Shown in pieces: positions 9,117-17,455 of a DNA stretch of 64,000 nt. The stretch lies in assembly GCF_000426565.1 (NCBI RefSeq), contig NZ_AUFP01000008.1, forward strand, positions 82,412-146,411, in the 5' to 3' direction. The translations under genes were made by a program, and so were the position numbers. Origin of the DNA: Segatella albensis DSM 11370 = JCM 12258 (lineage in GTDB: Bacteria; Bacteroidota; Bacteroidia; Bacteroidales; Bacteroidaceae). Numbering within the stretch: the stretch's first letter is position 1; every line of letters starts with the position of its first letter. Below the pieces are notes generated by a model, which saw nothing but the letters and a program-made list of their open reading frames with translations, was not told where the DNA came from and made no database searches.

Positions 9117-9782
9117 ATGAACGTAAAGATTGAAAGTAGTTGGAATGAACATTTGAAAGGGGAGTTTGAAAAACCTTATTTTTCTGCTCTTACTTCTGCA
9201 GTACGTGAGGAGTATAAGCATTATCCTTGTTATCCTCCGGGACGTCTCATCTTCAATGCTTTCAATCTTTGTCCCTTTGAACAAGTGAAGGTGGTTATCA
9301 TTGGACAAGATCCATATCATGAACCGGGACAGGCCATGGGATTGAGCTTTTCTGTTCCTAAGGGTGTTCAGATTCCTCCTTCGCTTGTTAATATTTATAA
9401 GGAAATAGAGCAGGACTTGGGTATTCCTGTTTCTCCAAGCGGAGATCTTACGCATTGGGCAGAACAAGGTGTGTTGCTGCTAAATGCTACATTGACCGTA
9501 AGAGCACATGTCGCCAACAGTCATCAGAAATTGGGTTGGACAACTTTTACGGATGCTGCTATTAAGGCGTTGAGTGATTGCAGAGAACATCTGGTCTTCA
9601 TGCTTTGGGGTGGCTATGCACGAGGAAAAAAGTATTTGATTGATCAGACGAAGCATTTGGTCTTGGAGTCTGTTCATCCTTCTCCTTTATCTGCTAATAG
9701 AGGTGGATGGTTTGGTAATCATCATTTTTCTCGTTGTAATGATTATCTTCAAAACAATGGTATCAAACCTATTAAATGGTAA
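9117..9782 (+). CDS. ung: Uracil-DNA glycosylase
   Basis: A 221-residue family 1 uracil-DNA glycosylase that removes uracil from DNA. Key motifs are GQDPYHEPGQAMGLSF with catalytic Asp65, LLLNATLTV, and the HPSPLSANRGG loop with the second catalytic His. The start at 9117 (MNVKIESSW) was chosen over an upstream ATG at 9087 that would overlap gpmI; it lies 1 bp after the gpmI stop and gives the usual family N-terminus. The gene is probably co-transcribed with gpmI and followed after 3 bp by the DUF3109 gene. Confidence 0.97.
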   Translation: MNVKIESSWNEHLKGEFEKPYFSALTSAVREEYKHYPCYPPGRLIFNAFNLCPFEQVKVVIIGQDPYHEPGQAMGLSFSVPKGVQIPPSLVNIYKEIEQDLGIPVSPSGDLTHWAEQGVLLLNATLTVRAHVANSHQKLGWTTFTDAAIKALSDCREHLVFMLWGGYARGKKYLIDQTKHLVLESVHPSPLSANRGGWFGNHHFSRCNDYLQNNGIKPIKW

Positions 9783-9785
9783 AAA

Positions 9786-10388
9786 ATGAGTTCTAACGAG
9801 TTGCATATTCTTCAGGTGGGAAATGTTTTGGTTTCACCTGATGTCTTTACTGAAAAATTTTGTTGTGATCTGGAGTTGTGTAAGGGACAGTGTTGTGTGG
9901 AAGGCGATGCTGGTGCTCCTGTGACGCTGGATGAAATCGGTGAGATGGAAAATGTACTCGATACGGTTTGGGAAGATCTAAGTGCCTCTGCACAGGCTGT
10001 GATAGATAAACAGGGTGTTGCTTATACCGATAGGGAAGGTGAACTGGTTAGCAGTATCGTAAATGGTAAAGACTGTGTGTTTACTTGTTACGAGAATGGT
10101 ATTTGCCTTTGTGCTCTTGATCGTGCTTATCGAAATGGTAAAACTAAATGGCCTAAACCTATCTCTTGTGCTCTTTATCCTATTCGTGTAAAGAGTTTCG
10201 GTAATAATCTGTTTGGTATCAATTATAATAAGTGGGGTGTTTGTAAAACGGCACGAATAAAGGGTAAAGAACTTAATCTTCCTCTTTATCAGTTCCTTAA
10301 AGATCCTCTGATCAGACGCTTTGGTAAGGAGTGGTATGATGAACTCTGTGAGGTCGCTGATCAATTGAAAGAGCAGGGCTTGATCTGA
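9786..10388 (+). CDS. DUF3109 family cysteine-rich protein
   Basis: A 200-residue cytosolic protein of a family common in Bacteroidota. Conserved cysteines are visible in CCDLELCKGQCC near residues 25-36, in CYENGICLCALDRAY near 98-112 and in ISCALYPIR near 124-132, a pattern that suggests metal or iron-sulfur binding. No catalytic role is known to me. It is the third gene of the gpmI operon, 3 bp after ung, and converges on the AraC-type regulator with only 4 bp between stops. Confidence 0.8.
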   Translation: MSSNELHILQVGNVLVSPDVFTEKFCCDLELCKGQCCVEGDAGAPVTLDEIGEMENVLDTVWEDLSASAQAVIDKQGVAYTDREGELVSSIVNGKDCVFTCYENGICLCALDRAYRNGKTKWPKPISCALYPIRVKSFGNNLFGINYNKWGVCKTARIKGKELNLPLYQFLKDPLIRRFGKEWYDELCEVADQLKEQGLI

Positions 10389-10392
10389 TTGA

Positions 10393-11277
10393 TTATTCGA
10401 GTAATCTGTATTTGGACGGTGACATTCCTACGTGTTCCTTGAAGTATTTTCCAAGAAAACTTTGATTTGGAAAATGTAGATCTTGTGCAATTTCCTTAAT
10501 ACTCTTGGATGAGTTCTTTAATAAGATTCTGATCTCTAAGGTCACATAGTTGTCTATCCATTCATTTGGTGTGCGATGACTGACAGCTTTGATGGTCTCT
10601 GAGAGGTACTTAGGGGTAATGCATAGTTGCTGACTATACCATCCGACTCGTCTCTCGTTTCTGAAATTGTTTTCTACGAGTTTAATGAATTCTGTAAATA
10701 TAGATTCAGCCCTGGTCCTACGTTGGGTGCTTGTGTTCTGAATTCTATATATCGCGTTGCTCACATCGTAGATCATAGTGGAAAGTAGCATTCTAACGAC
10801 GTCCTTTCTGAAGTGATGATTAACTTCCTGTACCTTTGATTTGATAAGTTTGAAGTAGTTTACAATGTTGGAAACTTCTTCATTCAATAGGTTGCATACT
10901 GGATGGTTGCGTGAAAATATAAATAATGAGGAAAGTTCATGGATTCCGGCGATTACTTCTCTGAAGAAGTCATAAGAAACCATGATGGCAATACCTCTGC
11001 AATCATCACTTAGCATGAAGTCGTCAATAACTTGTCCTTCGCTGATAATGATGAGGTCTCCAGCATTGACTTTGTGTTCTACCGTGTCCACGGTGTATTG
11101 GGCGGTTCCGTTTATGCATAATGCCATAAGCAAGCAACTCATTTTCCTTGGCTCACTTGGTAAGGGAACGTCTGCTACTTCATCGAAAAGTAGAAGGTCG
11201 TCTTTGATATAGTCTCCTTTAGAATATAATTCTTTGGCTGATTTAACTGTAATTTCTTCTAAGTTATGCTTACTCAT
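10393..11277 (-). CDS. AraC-family transcriptional regulator
   Basis: A 294-residue protein with an N-terminal cupin-like ligand domain (about 20-170; note NAGDLIIISEGQ) and a C-terminal AraC-type double helix-turn-helix (about 195-294; LCITPKYLSETIK and the late SFLGKYFKEHVGMSPSKYR). ATG 11277 was chosen: it follows GAGG by a normal spacing, and a TACCTTTG -7 box at 11296-11303 sits just upstream. A further upstream start would be TTG and would lie inside that box. Its target is unknown; the adjacent secreted protein gene at 11338-12258 is a candidate. Confidence 0.88.
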   Translation of the reverse strand: MSKHNLEEITVKSAKELYSKGDYIKDDLLLFDEVADVPLPSEPRKMSCLLMALCINGTAQYTVDTVEHKVNAGDLIIISEGQVIDDFMLSDDCRGIAIMVSYDFFREVIAGIHELSSLFIFSRNHPVCNLLNEEVSNIVNYFKLIKSKVQEVNHHFRKDVVRMLLSTMIYDVSNAIYRIQNTSTQRRTRAESIFTEFIKLVENNFRNERRVGWYSQQLCITPKYLSETIKAVSHRTPNEWIDNYVTLEIRILLKNSSKSIKEIAQDLHFPNQSFLGKYFKEHVGMSPSKYRLLE

Positions 11278-11337
11278 ATTTTCCTCTTTTGAAGGCAAAG
11301 GTATATATTTCTTTTTATATTACGGAGAAGTAAACAG

Positions 11338-12258
11338 TTAATATGTGAAAAAGTCTTCTGTTTGCTCTTCTATCTCAAGTCCTTCTATATTTTGTATAGA
11401 TAGTTTTCTGAACCTTTCATCTCCACTGATGATGATATCTTGCTGATAGTCTTTAGTGAATCTTCTACAGGCTTGTTCGTCCATGCTTCCATTACAGATA
11501 TATGTGTAATTGCCAATGTTGACAATCTGTCCTACTTTCGCATCGCGTATGGTTAATCTTATCCATCCCCAAAATGGCTTGACAAAGTGGCATCTGTATT
11601 GATTTCCTTCTTTATATATTTGCTCAGGATAGTATATATGTGTAATCTTTTGCTTTGTGATAGGTGTTATTTTGCTTCTAAGGGAATATAATGTCGTGTC
11701 TGAGGATTCTATAGGATGTTCCCATCCTAATAGGCTTACAGTGTTATATTTCCATCTTGGGAAGTATCCTATGGATCGGAATGATTCTGAGTTGTCTTTT
11801 CCTGTTATTCCCGGAGATATTCTACAATACCAGTTTCCGTTTAGGGGGTGGGAGAATTTGTTGCCTTTGGCATCTATGCCATAATAGTAGAGAGAAATCT
11901 GTTTGTCAGTGTTTCTCTTTGTTCCTGGTGAATACCAAATGGCGATCGTATTGGAGTCTTTACGTAGTATGTTCGTTATATCATAGTTCTTTTCAATGAT
12001 ACACATTGAATCTTTTTCTTCGTTACTGGTATAGACTTCTCTACCTACTCTTCGTCCATTGACATAGAGTTGGCATCTTCCTGTTGATGCTAATGCTATT
12101 CTTCCGATCTTCGGTTTCTGATTACTATGAAAAGTTTGTCTAAACCATATCTGAGAACTGTCATCGGGCTCTGGATAGCACATCCAATGGGTGCCAAACT
12201 CTGTTGCGTGTATATTGATGAAATAGAATAAGAATATGATAAAGGTAGATATTCTCAT
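11338..12258 (-). CDS. Secreted protein with jelly-roll sugar-binding-like domain, unknown function
   Basis: A 306-residue protein with a signal peptide (about 1-18). The next 100 residues resemble the N-terminal beta-sandwich of GH2 or GH78 glycosidases: IWFRQTFHS near 35, then LASTGRCQLYVNGRRVG near 56-72, then YDITNILRKDSNTIAIWYSPG near 92-112. The rest is beta-rich with GWIRLTIRDAKVGQIV, again like rhamnosidase accessory domains. No catalytic barrel follows and the protein ends soon after. It could be a stand-alone carbohydrate-binding protein or the remnant of a longer glycosidase. It lies between the AraC-type regulator and gyrB, all on the minus strand. Confidence 0.6.
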   Translation of the reverse strand: MRISTFIIFLFYFINIHATEFGTHWMCYPEPDDSSQIWFRQTFHSNQKPKIGRIALASTGRCQLYVNGRRVGREVYTSNEEKDSMCIIEKNYDITNILRKDSNTIAIWYSPGTKRNTDKQISLYYYGIDAKGNKFSHPLNGNWYCRISPGITGKDNSESFRSIGYFPRWKYNTVSLLGWEHPIESSDTTLYSLRSKITPITKQKITHIYYPEQIYKEGNQYRCHFVKPFWGWIRLTIRDAKVGQIVNIGNYTYICNGSMDEQACRRFTKDYQQDIIISGDERFRKLSIQNIEGLEIEEQTEDFFTY

Positions 12259-12282
12259 GAATGAGGTGTCCTAGTTTAATGA

Positions 12283-12321
12283 AATTGGGGCGGGCATATA
12301 AGAAATAAGCCCGCCCCAATT
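12283..12321 (-). terminator. gyrB: GC-rich hairpin after gyrB
   Basis: A perfect 13-bp inverted repeat (12283-12295 with 12309-12321) with a 13-nt loop lies 14 bp past the gyrB stop. The following run on the minus strand (AATTTCATTAAAC) is only moderately T-rich. Confidence 0.7.
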
Positions 12322-12334
12322 GATATGTTATTTA

Positions 12335-14308
12335 TTATGCGTCGATATTGGCATAAGTAGCATTCTGTTCAATGAATTCGCGACGTGGTTCTACGTCATC
12401 TCCCATAAGCATAGAGAAAATTTCATCTGCATCGGCTGCATTCTCTATAGTAACTTGCTTGAGTAGACGTGTCTTAGGGTCCATTGTTGTTTCCCAAAGT
12501 TGTTCCGGATTCATCTCACCCAAACCTTTGTAGCGTTGTGTGTGGATGTTCTTGTCTTCAACTCCTTCTCCGTATTTGTCCAAGAAGGCTTGGCGCTGTT
12601 GTTCTGTATAGCAATACTCGCTCACTTTATTCTTGAAAGAACATTTGTAGAGTGGTGGAGTAGCGATGTATAGGTGACCTTCTTCGATAACTTTTGGCAT
12701 AAAGCGATAGAAAAGTGTCATTATCAGTGTGTCGATGTGAGAACCATCGACATCGGCATCGGTCATGATGATGATCTTGTCGTATCTCAGTTTGTCGATA
12801 TTTGCTTCGCGGTCGTCTTCTCCTTCAACTCCGAAACGTACACCAATACTTTGGATGATGTTCATGACAGATTCTGCTTCGAAGACTCTATGCCATTGTA
12901 CTTTTTCTACGTTCAGGATCTTACCACGAAGTGGAAGAATTGCTTGGGTGTATCTGTCGCGTCCTTGTTTTGCTGATCCACCTGCGGAATCACCCTCGAC
13001 AAGGAAGATCTCACAATCTTTTGGATCTTTGTTAGAGCAATCTGCTAGTTTTCCAGGAAGTCCACCTCCGCTCATAACGCTCTTGCGCTGTACGCTTTCT
13101 CTTGCTTTGCGTGCTGCAATACGTGCTGTGGCTGCAAGAATAACCTTTTCACAGATCTTTTTAGCCTCGGAAGGATGTTCTTCTAGATAGTCAGAAAGGG
13201 CTTCGCCAACTGCTTGTTGTACGGCACCTGCAACTTCGCTGTTACCAAGTTTTGTTTTGGTTTGACCTTCGAATTGTGGTTCTGCGACTTTTATTGATAT
13301 TACTGCGGTAAGTCCCTCACGGAAATCCTCACCGGCAACTTCTATTTTTGCTTTCTCAATCTGTTTTGAAATAGCAGCGTCGTTGTCCGCATAGTTCTTT
13401 AGCACGCGGGTTAAGGCTGCACGGAATCCTGTAAGGTGGGTACCACCTTCGATGGTGTTGATGTTGTTTACGTATGAATGTATGTTTTCGCTATAGTCTG
13501 TATTATACATTACAGCGACTTCGATAGGAACTCCTTGCTTCTCGGTCTTTAAATAGATGACATCATCGAAAAGATGAGTACGATGGCGATCTACATAACG
13601 AACAAATTCCTTCAGACCATCTTTTGCGTGAAATACTTCCTGACGGGTCTTTCCTGTTTCTGGATCAGGACGCATATCGGTAAGCGTAATTCGAATACCT
13701 GCATTAAGATATGCAAGTTCTCTCATTCGGCTTGCCACAATATCCCATTTGTATGTTGTAGTTGTGAAAATTGTTCCGTCTGGCCAGAATTGTTGACGTG
13801 TACCACGCTTGTCGGTTGTTCCAACAACCTTTACTGGATAAAGAGGCTTTCCCTTCTCGTATTCCTGTTGGTAAATCTTTCCATCGCGGAATACTTGTGA
13901 TTTCATGTGTGTAGAAAGGGCGTTTACACAACTTACGCCGACACCGTGAAGACCTCCGGAAACTTTATATGAACCTTTATCAAATTTACCACCTGCGTGT
14001 AATACGGTCATTACAACTTCAAGTGCTGATTTATGTAGTTTTTTATGCTCATCAACAGGAATACCGCGACCGTCATCCTCGACAGTTACAGAACCATCCT
14101 CGTTAAGAGTAATCTCAACGTTCTTACAATATCCTGCCATGGCCTCATCGATAGAGTTATCTACAGTTTCATTGATAAGATGGTGTAGACCCTTCTCTGA
14201 GATGTCGCCAATGTACATTGCAGGACGTTTGCGTACAGCTTCAAGTCCCTCGAGAACTTGGATATTACTGGCTGAGTAATTGTTCTCGTTATTTTGATTT
14301 TCTGCCAT
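12335..14308 (-). CDS. gyrB: DNA gyrase subunit B
   Basis: A 657-residue type IIA topoisomerase ATPase subunit that, with GyrA, introduces negative supercoils. GHKL ATPase motifs: NSIDEAMAGY, DDGRGIPV and GGLHGVGVSCVNAL. The TOPRIM domain shows EGDSAGGSAKQGRDR and DADVDGSHI, and the tail has QRYKGLGEMNPEQLWE. The start AENQNNENNYSASNIQVLEGLEAVRKRP is typical. A ParE identity is unlikely given the full gyrase-type tail, although the two are similar. Its -7 box TATCTTTG lies at 14334-14341 on this strand, and no GyrA gene is nearby. Confidence 0.95.
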   Translation of the reverse strand: MAENQNNENNYSASNIQVLEGLEAVRKRPAMYIGDISEKGLHHLINETVDNSIDEAMAGYCKNVEITLNEDGSVTVEDDGRGIPVDEHKKLHKSALEVVMTVLHAGGKFDKGSYKVSGGLHGVGVSCVNALSTHMKSQVFRDGKIYQQEYEKGKPLYPVKVVGTTDKRGTRQQFWPDGTIFTTTTYKWDIVASRMRELAYLNAGIRITLTDMRPDPETGKTRQEVFHAKDGLKEFVRYVDRHRTHLFDDVIYLKTEKQGVPIEVAVMYNTDYSENIHSYVNNINTIEGGTHLTGFRAALTRVLKNYADNDAAISKQIEKAKIEVAGEDFREGLTAVISIKVAEPQFEGQTKTKLGNSEVAGAVQQAVGEALSDYLEEHPSEAKKICEKVILAATARIAARKARESVQRKSVMSGGGLPGKLADCSNKDPKDCEIFLVEGDSAGGSAKQGRDRYTQAILPLRGKILNVEKVQWHRVFEAESVMNIIQSIGVRFGVEGEDDREANIDKLRYDKIIIMTDADVDGSHIDTLIMTLFYRFMPKVIEEGHLYIATPPLYKCSFKNKVSEYCYTEQQRQAFLDKYGEGVEDKNIHTQRYKGLGEMNPEQLWETTMDPKTRLLKQVTIENAADADEIFSMLMGDDVEPRREFIEQNATYANIDA

Positions 14309-14390
14309 TTGTATTGATTAGTATTGTTTCGTGCAAAGATACTAAAAAAGAGCGAAATATTAAAATATTTAGATACTAAAAATGTAAAAA

Positions 14391-14429
14391 AAATAAGGCT
14401 GAAATTCATATTGAATTTCAGCCTTATTT
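14391..14429 (-). terminator. rpsT: Strong hairpin terminator after rpsT
   Basis: An 18-bp perfect stem (14391-14408 with 14412-14429) and 3-nt loop, followed on the minus strand by a long T run. It lies 22 bp past the rpsT stop. Confidence 0.9.
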
Positions 14430-14450
14430 TATCTACAATAATTCGACTTA

Positions 14451-14705
14451 TTAGCCGAGTTTGTTGATATGTAGAGCTAAACTTGACTTCAAGTTAGCAG
14501 CTTTGTTGCTGTGAATGATGTTGGTCTTTGCCAACTTATCCAAAAGCTTCTGAACTGTAGGGTATAGCTTAACAGCTTCATCCTTGTCAGTTGTTGCGCG
14601 AAGCTTGCGAACAGCATTACGCATAGTCTTTGCATAATATTTGTTGTGCAAAGCCTTCTTCTTGTCCTGACGGATTCTCTTAATGTTTGATGAATGATTT
14701 GCCAT
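14451..14705 (-). CDS. rpsT: 30S ribosomal protein S20
   Basis: An 84-residue basic, helical protein with the S20 pattern [20 protein letters not shown] at the N-terminus and a conserved [18 protein letters not shown] ending. It binds 16S rRNA early in 30S assembly. It lies 26 bp downstream of tRNA-Glu on the same strand with no promoter-like sequence between them, so the two are probably transcribed together from the promoter at 14824-14855. A strong terminator follows. Confidence 0.96.
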   Translation of the reverse strand: MANHSSNIKRIRQDKKKALHNKYYAKTMRNAVRKLRATTDKDEAVKLYPTVQKLLDKLAKTNIIHSNKAANLKSSLALHINKLG

Positions 14706-14731
14706 CTTTATTTCTTATTTTTATTTTCTTG

Positions 14732-14803
14732 TAGTCCCTAGCAGAGTCGAACTGCTCTTTAGAGAATGAAAATCTCTCGTCCTAACCGATAGACGAAGGG
14801 ACC
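14732..14803 (-). tRNA. tRNA-Glu (anticodon TTC)
   Basis: A 72-nt cloverleaf on the minus strand. The acceptor stem is GGTCCCT with AGGGACT (first pair G-T), the anticodon loop is TTTTCAT with anticodon TTC, and the T arm contains GTTCGAC. CCA is not encoded. It lies directly upstream of rpsT. Confidence 0.95.
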
Positions 14804-14823
14804 TTGAGGTCTTTTTGCGGGTG

Positions 14824-14855
14824 CAAAGTTACGACATTTATTTTAATCCTGCAAA
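14824..14855 (-). promoter_or_regulatory. Promoter of tRNA-Glu and rpsT
   Basis: On the minus strand TTTG (14852-14855), 20 bp, then TAACTTTG (14824-14831) match the -33/-7 consensus. The tRNA begins about 20 bp downstream. Confidence 0.85.
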
Positions 14856-14894
14856 TTTTCTTCGAAAAATTTTCTATAATCTGCCATTTTTTTG

Positions 14895-14902
14895 TATCTT
14901 TG
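14895..14902 (+). promoter_or_regulatory. recO: -7 box immediately upstream of recO start
   Basis: TATCTTTG ends five bases before the recO ATG at 14908. If transcription starts a few bases after the box, as is usual in Bacteroidota, the mRNA has almost no leader. No -33 TTTG is seen at the usual distance. Confidence 0.6.
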
Positions 14903-14907
14903 CGGAT

Positions 14908-15633
14908 ATGTTGACAAAATCTAGGGCCATAGTCTTGCATTCTTTGAAGTTTGGTGATAATCAAATGATTGTTGATTTATTCACAGAAAAGATGGGTAGA
15001 CTGTCTTTCATTTGTCGTATTCCTTCTTCTTCCAAAGCTAAAATTAAAAAACAGTTCTTTCAACCTCTTTCTATCTTGGATATAGAGTTTGATTATAGGG
15101 CTCAGCAAAATCTTCAGCGGTTCAAAGATGTTAGGATTGCTATTCCTTTCTTAGGAATACCGTTTGATCCTTTTAAGTTGTCACTATCTTTGTTTATTGC
15201 AGAGTTCTTGCTTTATAGTACTCGGAATGAACAGAATAATCCGTCTTTATTCTTATTTATATTAAATAGTATATTATGGTTAGATGAGACAAAGGAAACG
15301 TTCTCTAACTTTCATCTGATTTTCATGGCTCATCTTTCTAAGTTCTTGGGCTTTTATCCTAATCTTGAAGATTACCAGAAGGGATATGTCTTTGATCTGC
15401 GTGAAGGACAGTTTGTTCCTTATGTTCCTTTGCATGTAGATTATCTTAATACAGAGGATTCTAAGATGTTAATGCTTCTGATGAGGATGTCTTACGAAAC
15501 AATGTGCCTCTGCAAAATGTCTCGAATAGAGCGAAACAAATGTGCAGAGGCAATCTTGTTCTTTTATCGTTTACATGTTCCTAGTTTCCCGGAACTTAAG
15601 TCTTTCTCGGTATTGAAGGAGCTTTTTGTTTAA
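14908..15633 (+). CDS. recO: DNA repair protein RecO
   Basis: A 241-residue RecF-pathway mediator that helps load RecA on gapped DNA. The N-terminal OB-fold (about 1-80) begins MLTKSRAIVLHSLKFGDN, the family's standard opening, which fixes the start at 14908 rather than at an upstream in-frame ATG at 14815 that lies above the promoter. The C-terminal half is helical; the zinc-binding cysteine cluster seen in some RecO proteins is not evident. The stop overlaps the converging YqeY gene by four bases. Confidence 0.9.
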   Translation: MLTKSRAIVLHSLKFGDNQMIVDLFTEKMGRLSFICRIPSSSKAKIKKQFFQPLSILDIEFDYRAQQNLQRFKDVRIAIPFLGIPFDPFKLSLSLFIAEFLLYSTRNEQNNPSLFLFILNSILWLDETKETFSNFHLIFMAHLSKFLGFYPNLEDYQKGYVFDLREGQFVPYVPLHVDYLNTEDSKMLMLLMRMSYETMCLCKMSRIERNKCAEAILFFYRLHVPSFPELKSFSVLKELFV

Positions 15634-16079
15634 GATAATAACTTCTTGACGATGCCAGAGATTATTTTACCATCAGCCTGGCCAGCCATTTTCTTAGAAG
15701 CTATTCCCATCACTTTACCCATCTCTTTCATACTAGAAGCTTTTGTTTCAGTGATAATCTCTTTCACGATGGCTTCAATTTCTGATTCGGTAAGTTGTTT
15801 CGGAAGATACTCTTCCAGTACTTTGACCTGTGCCAATTCTTCGTCGGCAAGATCCTGACGATTGTTGTTGGTATACGTCTCAGCAGTTTCCTTACCTTGT
15901 TTGGCCAACTTTTGGATAATCTTGAGTGCAGCGTCGTCACTTAGTTCTCCATCAGAGCCGGGGGCTGTTTTGGCCTCAAGGAATACCTTCTTTATATTAC
16001 GCAATGTTTCGAGACGAACTTTATCTCTGGCTTTCATTGCAGCCTTAATGTCTTCGTTGATTTTATCAAAAAGTGCCAT
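15630..16079 (-). CDS. GatB/YqeY domain-containing protein
   Basis: A 149-residue, highly helical protein of the YqeY family, related to the tail domain of the amidotransferase subunit GatB that contacts tRNA. Recognisable pieces are MALFDKINEDIKAAMKARDK, ETLRNIKKVFLEAKT and the glycine-rich GKVMGIASKKMAGQADGK near residues 120-137. Its function as a free-standing protein is unclear. It follows ftsZ by 18 bp on the same strand and probably ends the division cluster transcript. Its stop overlaps recO by four bases in the opposite direction. Confidence 0.9.
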   Translation of the reverse strand: MALFDKINEDIKAAMKARDKVRLETLRNIKKVFLEAKTAPGSDGELSDDAALKIIQKLAKQGKETAETYTNNNRQDLADEELAQVKVLEEYLPKQLTESEIEAIVKEIITETKASSMKEMGKVMGIASKKMAGQADGKIISGIVKKLLS

Positions 16080-16097
16080 TATTATTTATTTTATAAT

Positions 16098-17414
16098 TTA
16101 GGCAAAACTGATGATACCTTGTACAGGTTCCTGTTTGTCTTTTTTATCGTTTTCTGGGATGTCACCTTGTGCCAGATTTCTAATATCATCAAGCATCTGA
16201 CGTGTTCTCTTGTAGGTAGGTGTGCTCTCAACAGCAAGTATCACATCCTCATTATCCAAGTCTTCTGGTCTAAACAAGAAAATATGTGGACGTCTCTTAT
16301 ATTGTGTATTGCTATTGTCCTTACCATAGTAACGGTTGCGTCGATCTTGTCTTTCTGCAGCCTTCTCTTCCTCTTCTGCAATTCTATTAGCTTCTTCCTG
16401 TGTATGTTTCTTGCCAAGATGGTTGTTCATACCATCTACGTTTTCTATACCGAAACCTGTTGCCAAGATGGTTACTTTAACTTTCTTGTCAAGTTCAGGA
16501 TCTATGGCGATACCCCATTTGATTTCGAAATCACTTCCGAATTTAGACATGAAGTCGTTTACGTCGTTCATTTCATCCATCATCAAGCCATTGTCGCCAC
16601 CATTCTCGCTAGAAAAAGCAATACTAAGAAGTATCTTCCTAGAGTTGTAGATGTCGTTGTCGTTGAGTAGAGGAGAGTTCAATGCATCTTCTATAGCTTG
16701 TTTTACTCTGCCTTCGCCTTCACCGTATCCGGTACTCATAATAGCTACGCCACCATCCTTTAAGACTGTTTTAACATCGTTAAAGTCAAGGTTGATGAGT
16801 CCGTGTGTCGTAATGATTTCCGCGATACTCTTTGCTGCAATACTTAGTGTGTCGTCAGCCTTTGCAAAAGCGTTAAGTACAGATAATTCTGGATAGATCT
16901 CACGTAGTCTCTCATTGTTGATAACCAAGAGGGCGTCCACATGCTTGGCCATCTCCTCAACACCGTCTAGAGCTTGGTCAATTTTACGATCTCCTTCGAA
17001 ACGGAAAGGAATCGTTACAATACCAACAGTTAGTATGCCTAGTTCCTTGCTGACTCTTGCGATGACAGGAGCAGCTCCTGTTCCGGTACCGCCACCCATA
17101 CCAGCAGTGATAAAGGCCATTTTAGTTCCGTCGTTGAGCATTCCTTTGATGTCATCAAGGGTTTCCTCAGCTGCCTGTCGTGCTCTTGCAGGTTTATTTC
17201 CAGCACCTAATCCTTCTTTACCTAATTGAAGGTGAACAGGAACAGGAGAATCGTTTAATGCCTGATTGTCGGTATTACAGAGCACGAAACTGACGTCATG
17301 GATTCCTTCACGATACATGTGGTTGACAGCGTTTCCACCACCACCACCAACACCAATAACTTTGATGATGCTGTTTTCCTTTTCAGGTTCTCCGAAGTCT
17401 AATATATCTGACAT
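16098..17414 (-). CDS. ftsZ: Cell division protein FtsZ
   Basis: A 438-residue tubulin-like GTPase that forms the division ring. GTP-binding features are GVGGGGGNAVNHM near 21-33 and the tubulin signature GMGGGTGTGAAP at 105-116; the T7 loop DFNDVKTVLKDGG is present. After about residue 320 the sequence becomes a charged linker and ends GDIPENDKKDKQEPVQGIISFA, without an obvious copy of the usual DIPxFLR-type C-terminal peptide. It lies 41 bp after ftsA and 18 bp before the YqeY gene. Confidence 0.97.
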   Translation of the reverse strand: MSDILDFGEPEKENSIIKVIGVGGGGGNAVNHMYREGIHDVSFVLCNTDNQALNDSPVPVHLQLGKEGLGAGNKPARARQAAEETLDDIKGMLNDGTKMAFITAGMGGGTGTGAAPVIARVSKELGILTVGIVTIPFRFEGDRKIDQALDGVEEMAKHVDALLVINNERLREIYPELSVLNAFAKADDTLSIAAKSIAEIITTHGLINLDFNDVKTVLKDGGVAIMSTGYGEGEGRVKQAIEDALNSPLLNDNDIYNSRKILLSIAFSSENGGDNGLMMDEMNDVNDFMSKFGSDFEIKWGIAIDPELDKKVKVTILATGFGIENVDGMNNHLGKKHTQEEANRIAEEEEKAAERQDRRNRYYGKDNSNTQYKRRPHIFLFRPEDLDNEDVILAVESTPTYKRTRQMLDDIRNLAQGDIPENDKKDKQEPVQGIISFA

Positions 17415-17455
17415 AGTTGTAATTTTTATATATTAATAATGTGAGGTGGAGAATT

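Noticed and set aside
12335..14308. Topoisomerase IV subunit ParE
   Set aside because: Length and motifs fit GyrB better, although the two families are close.
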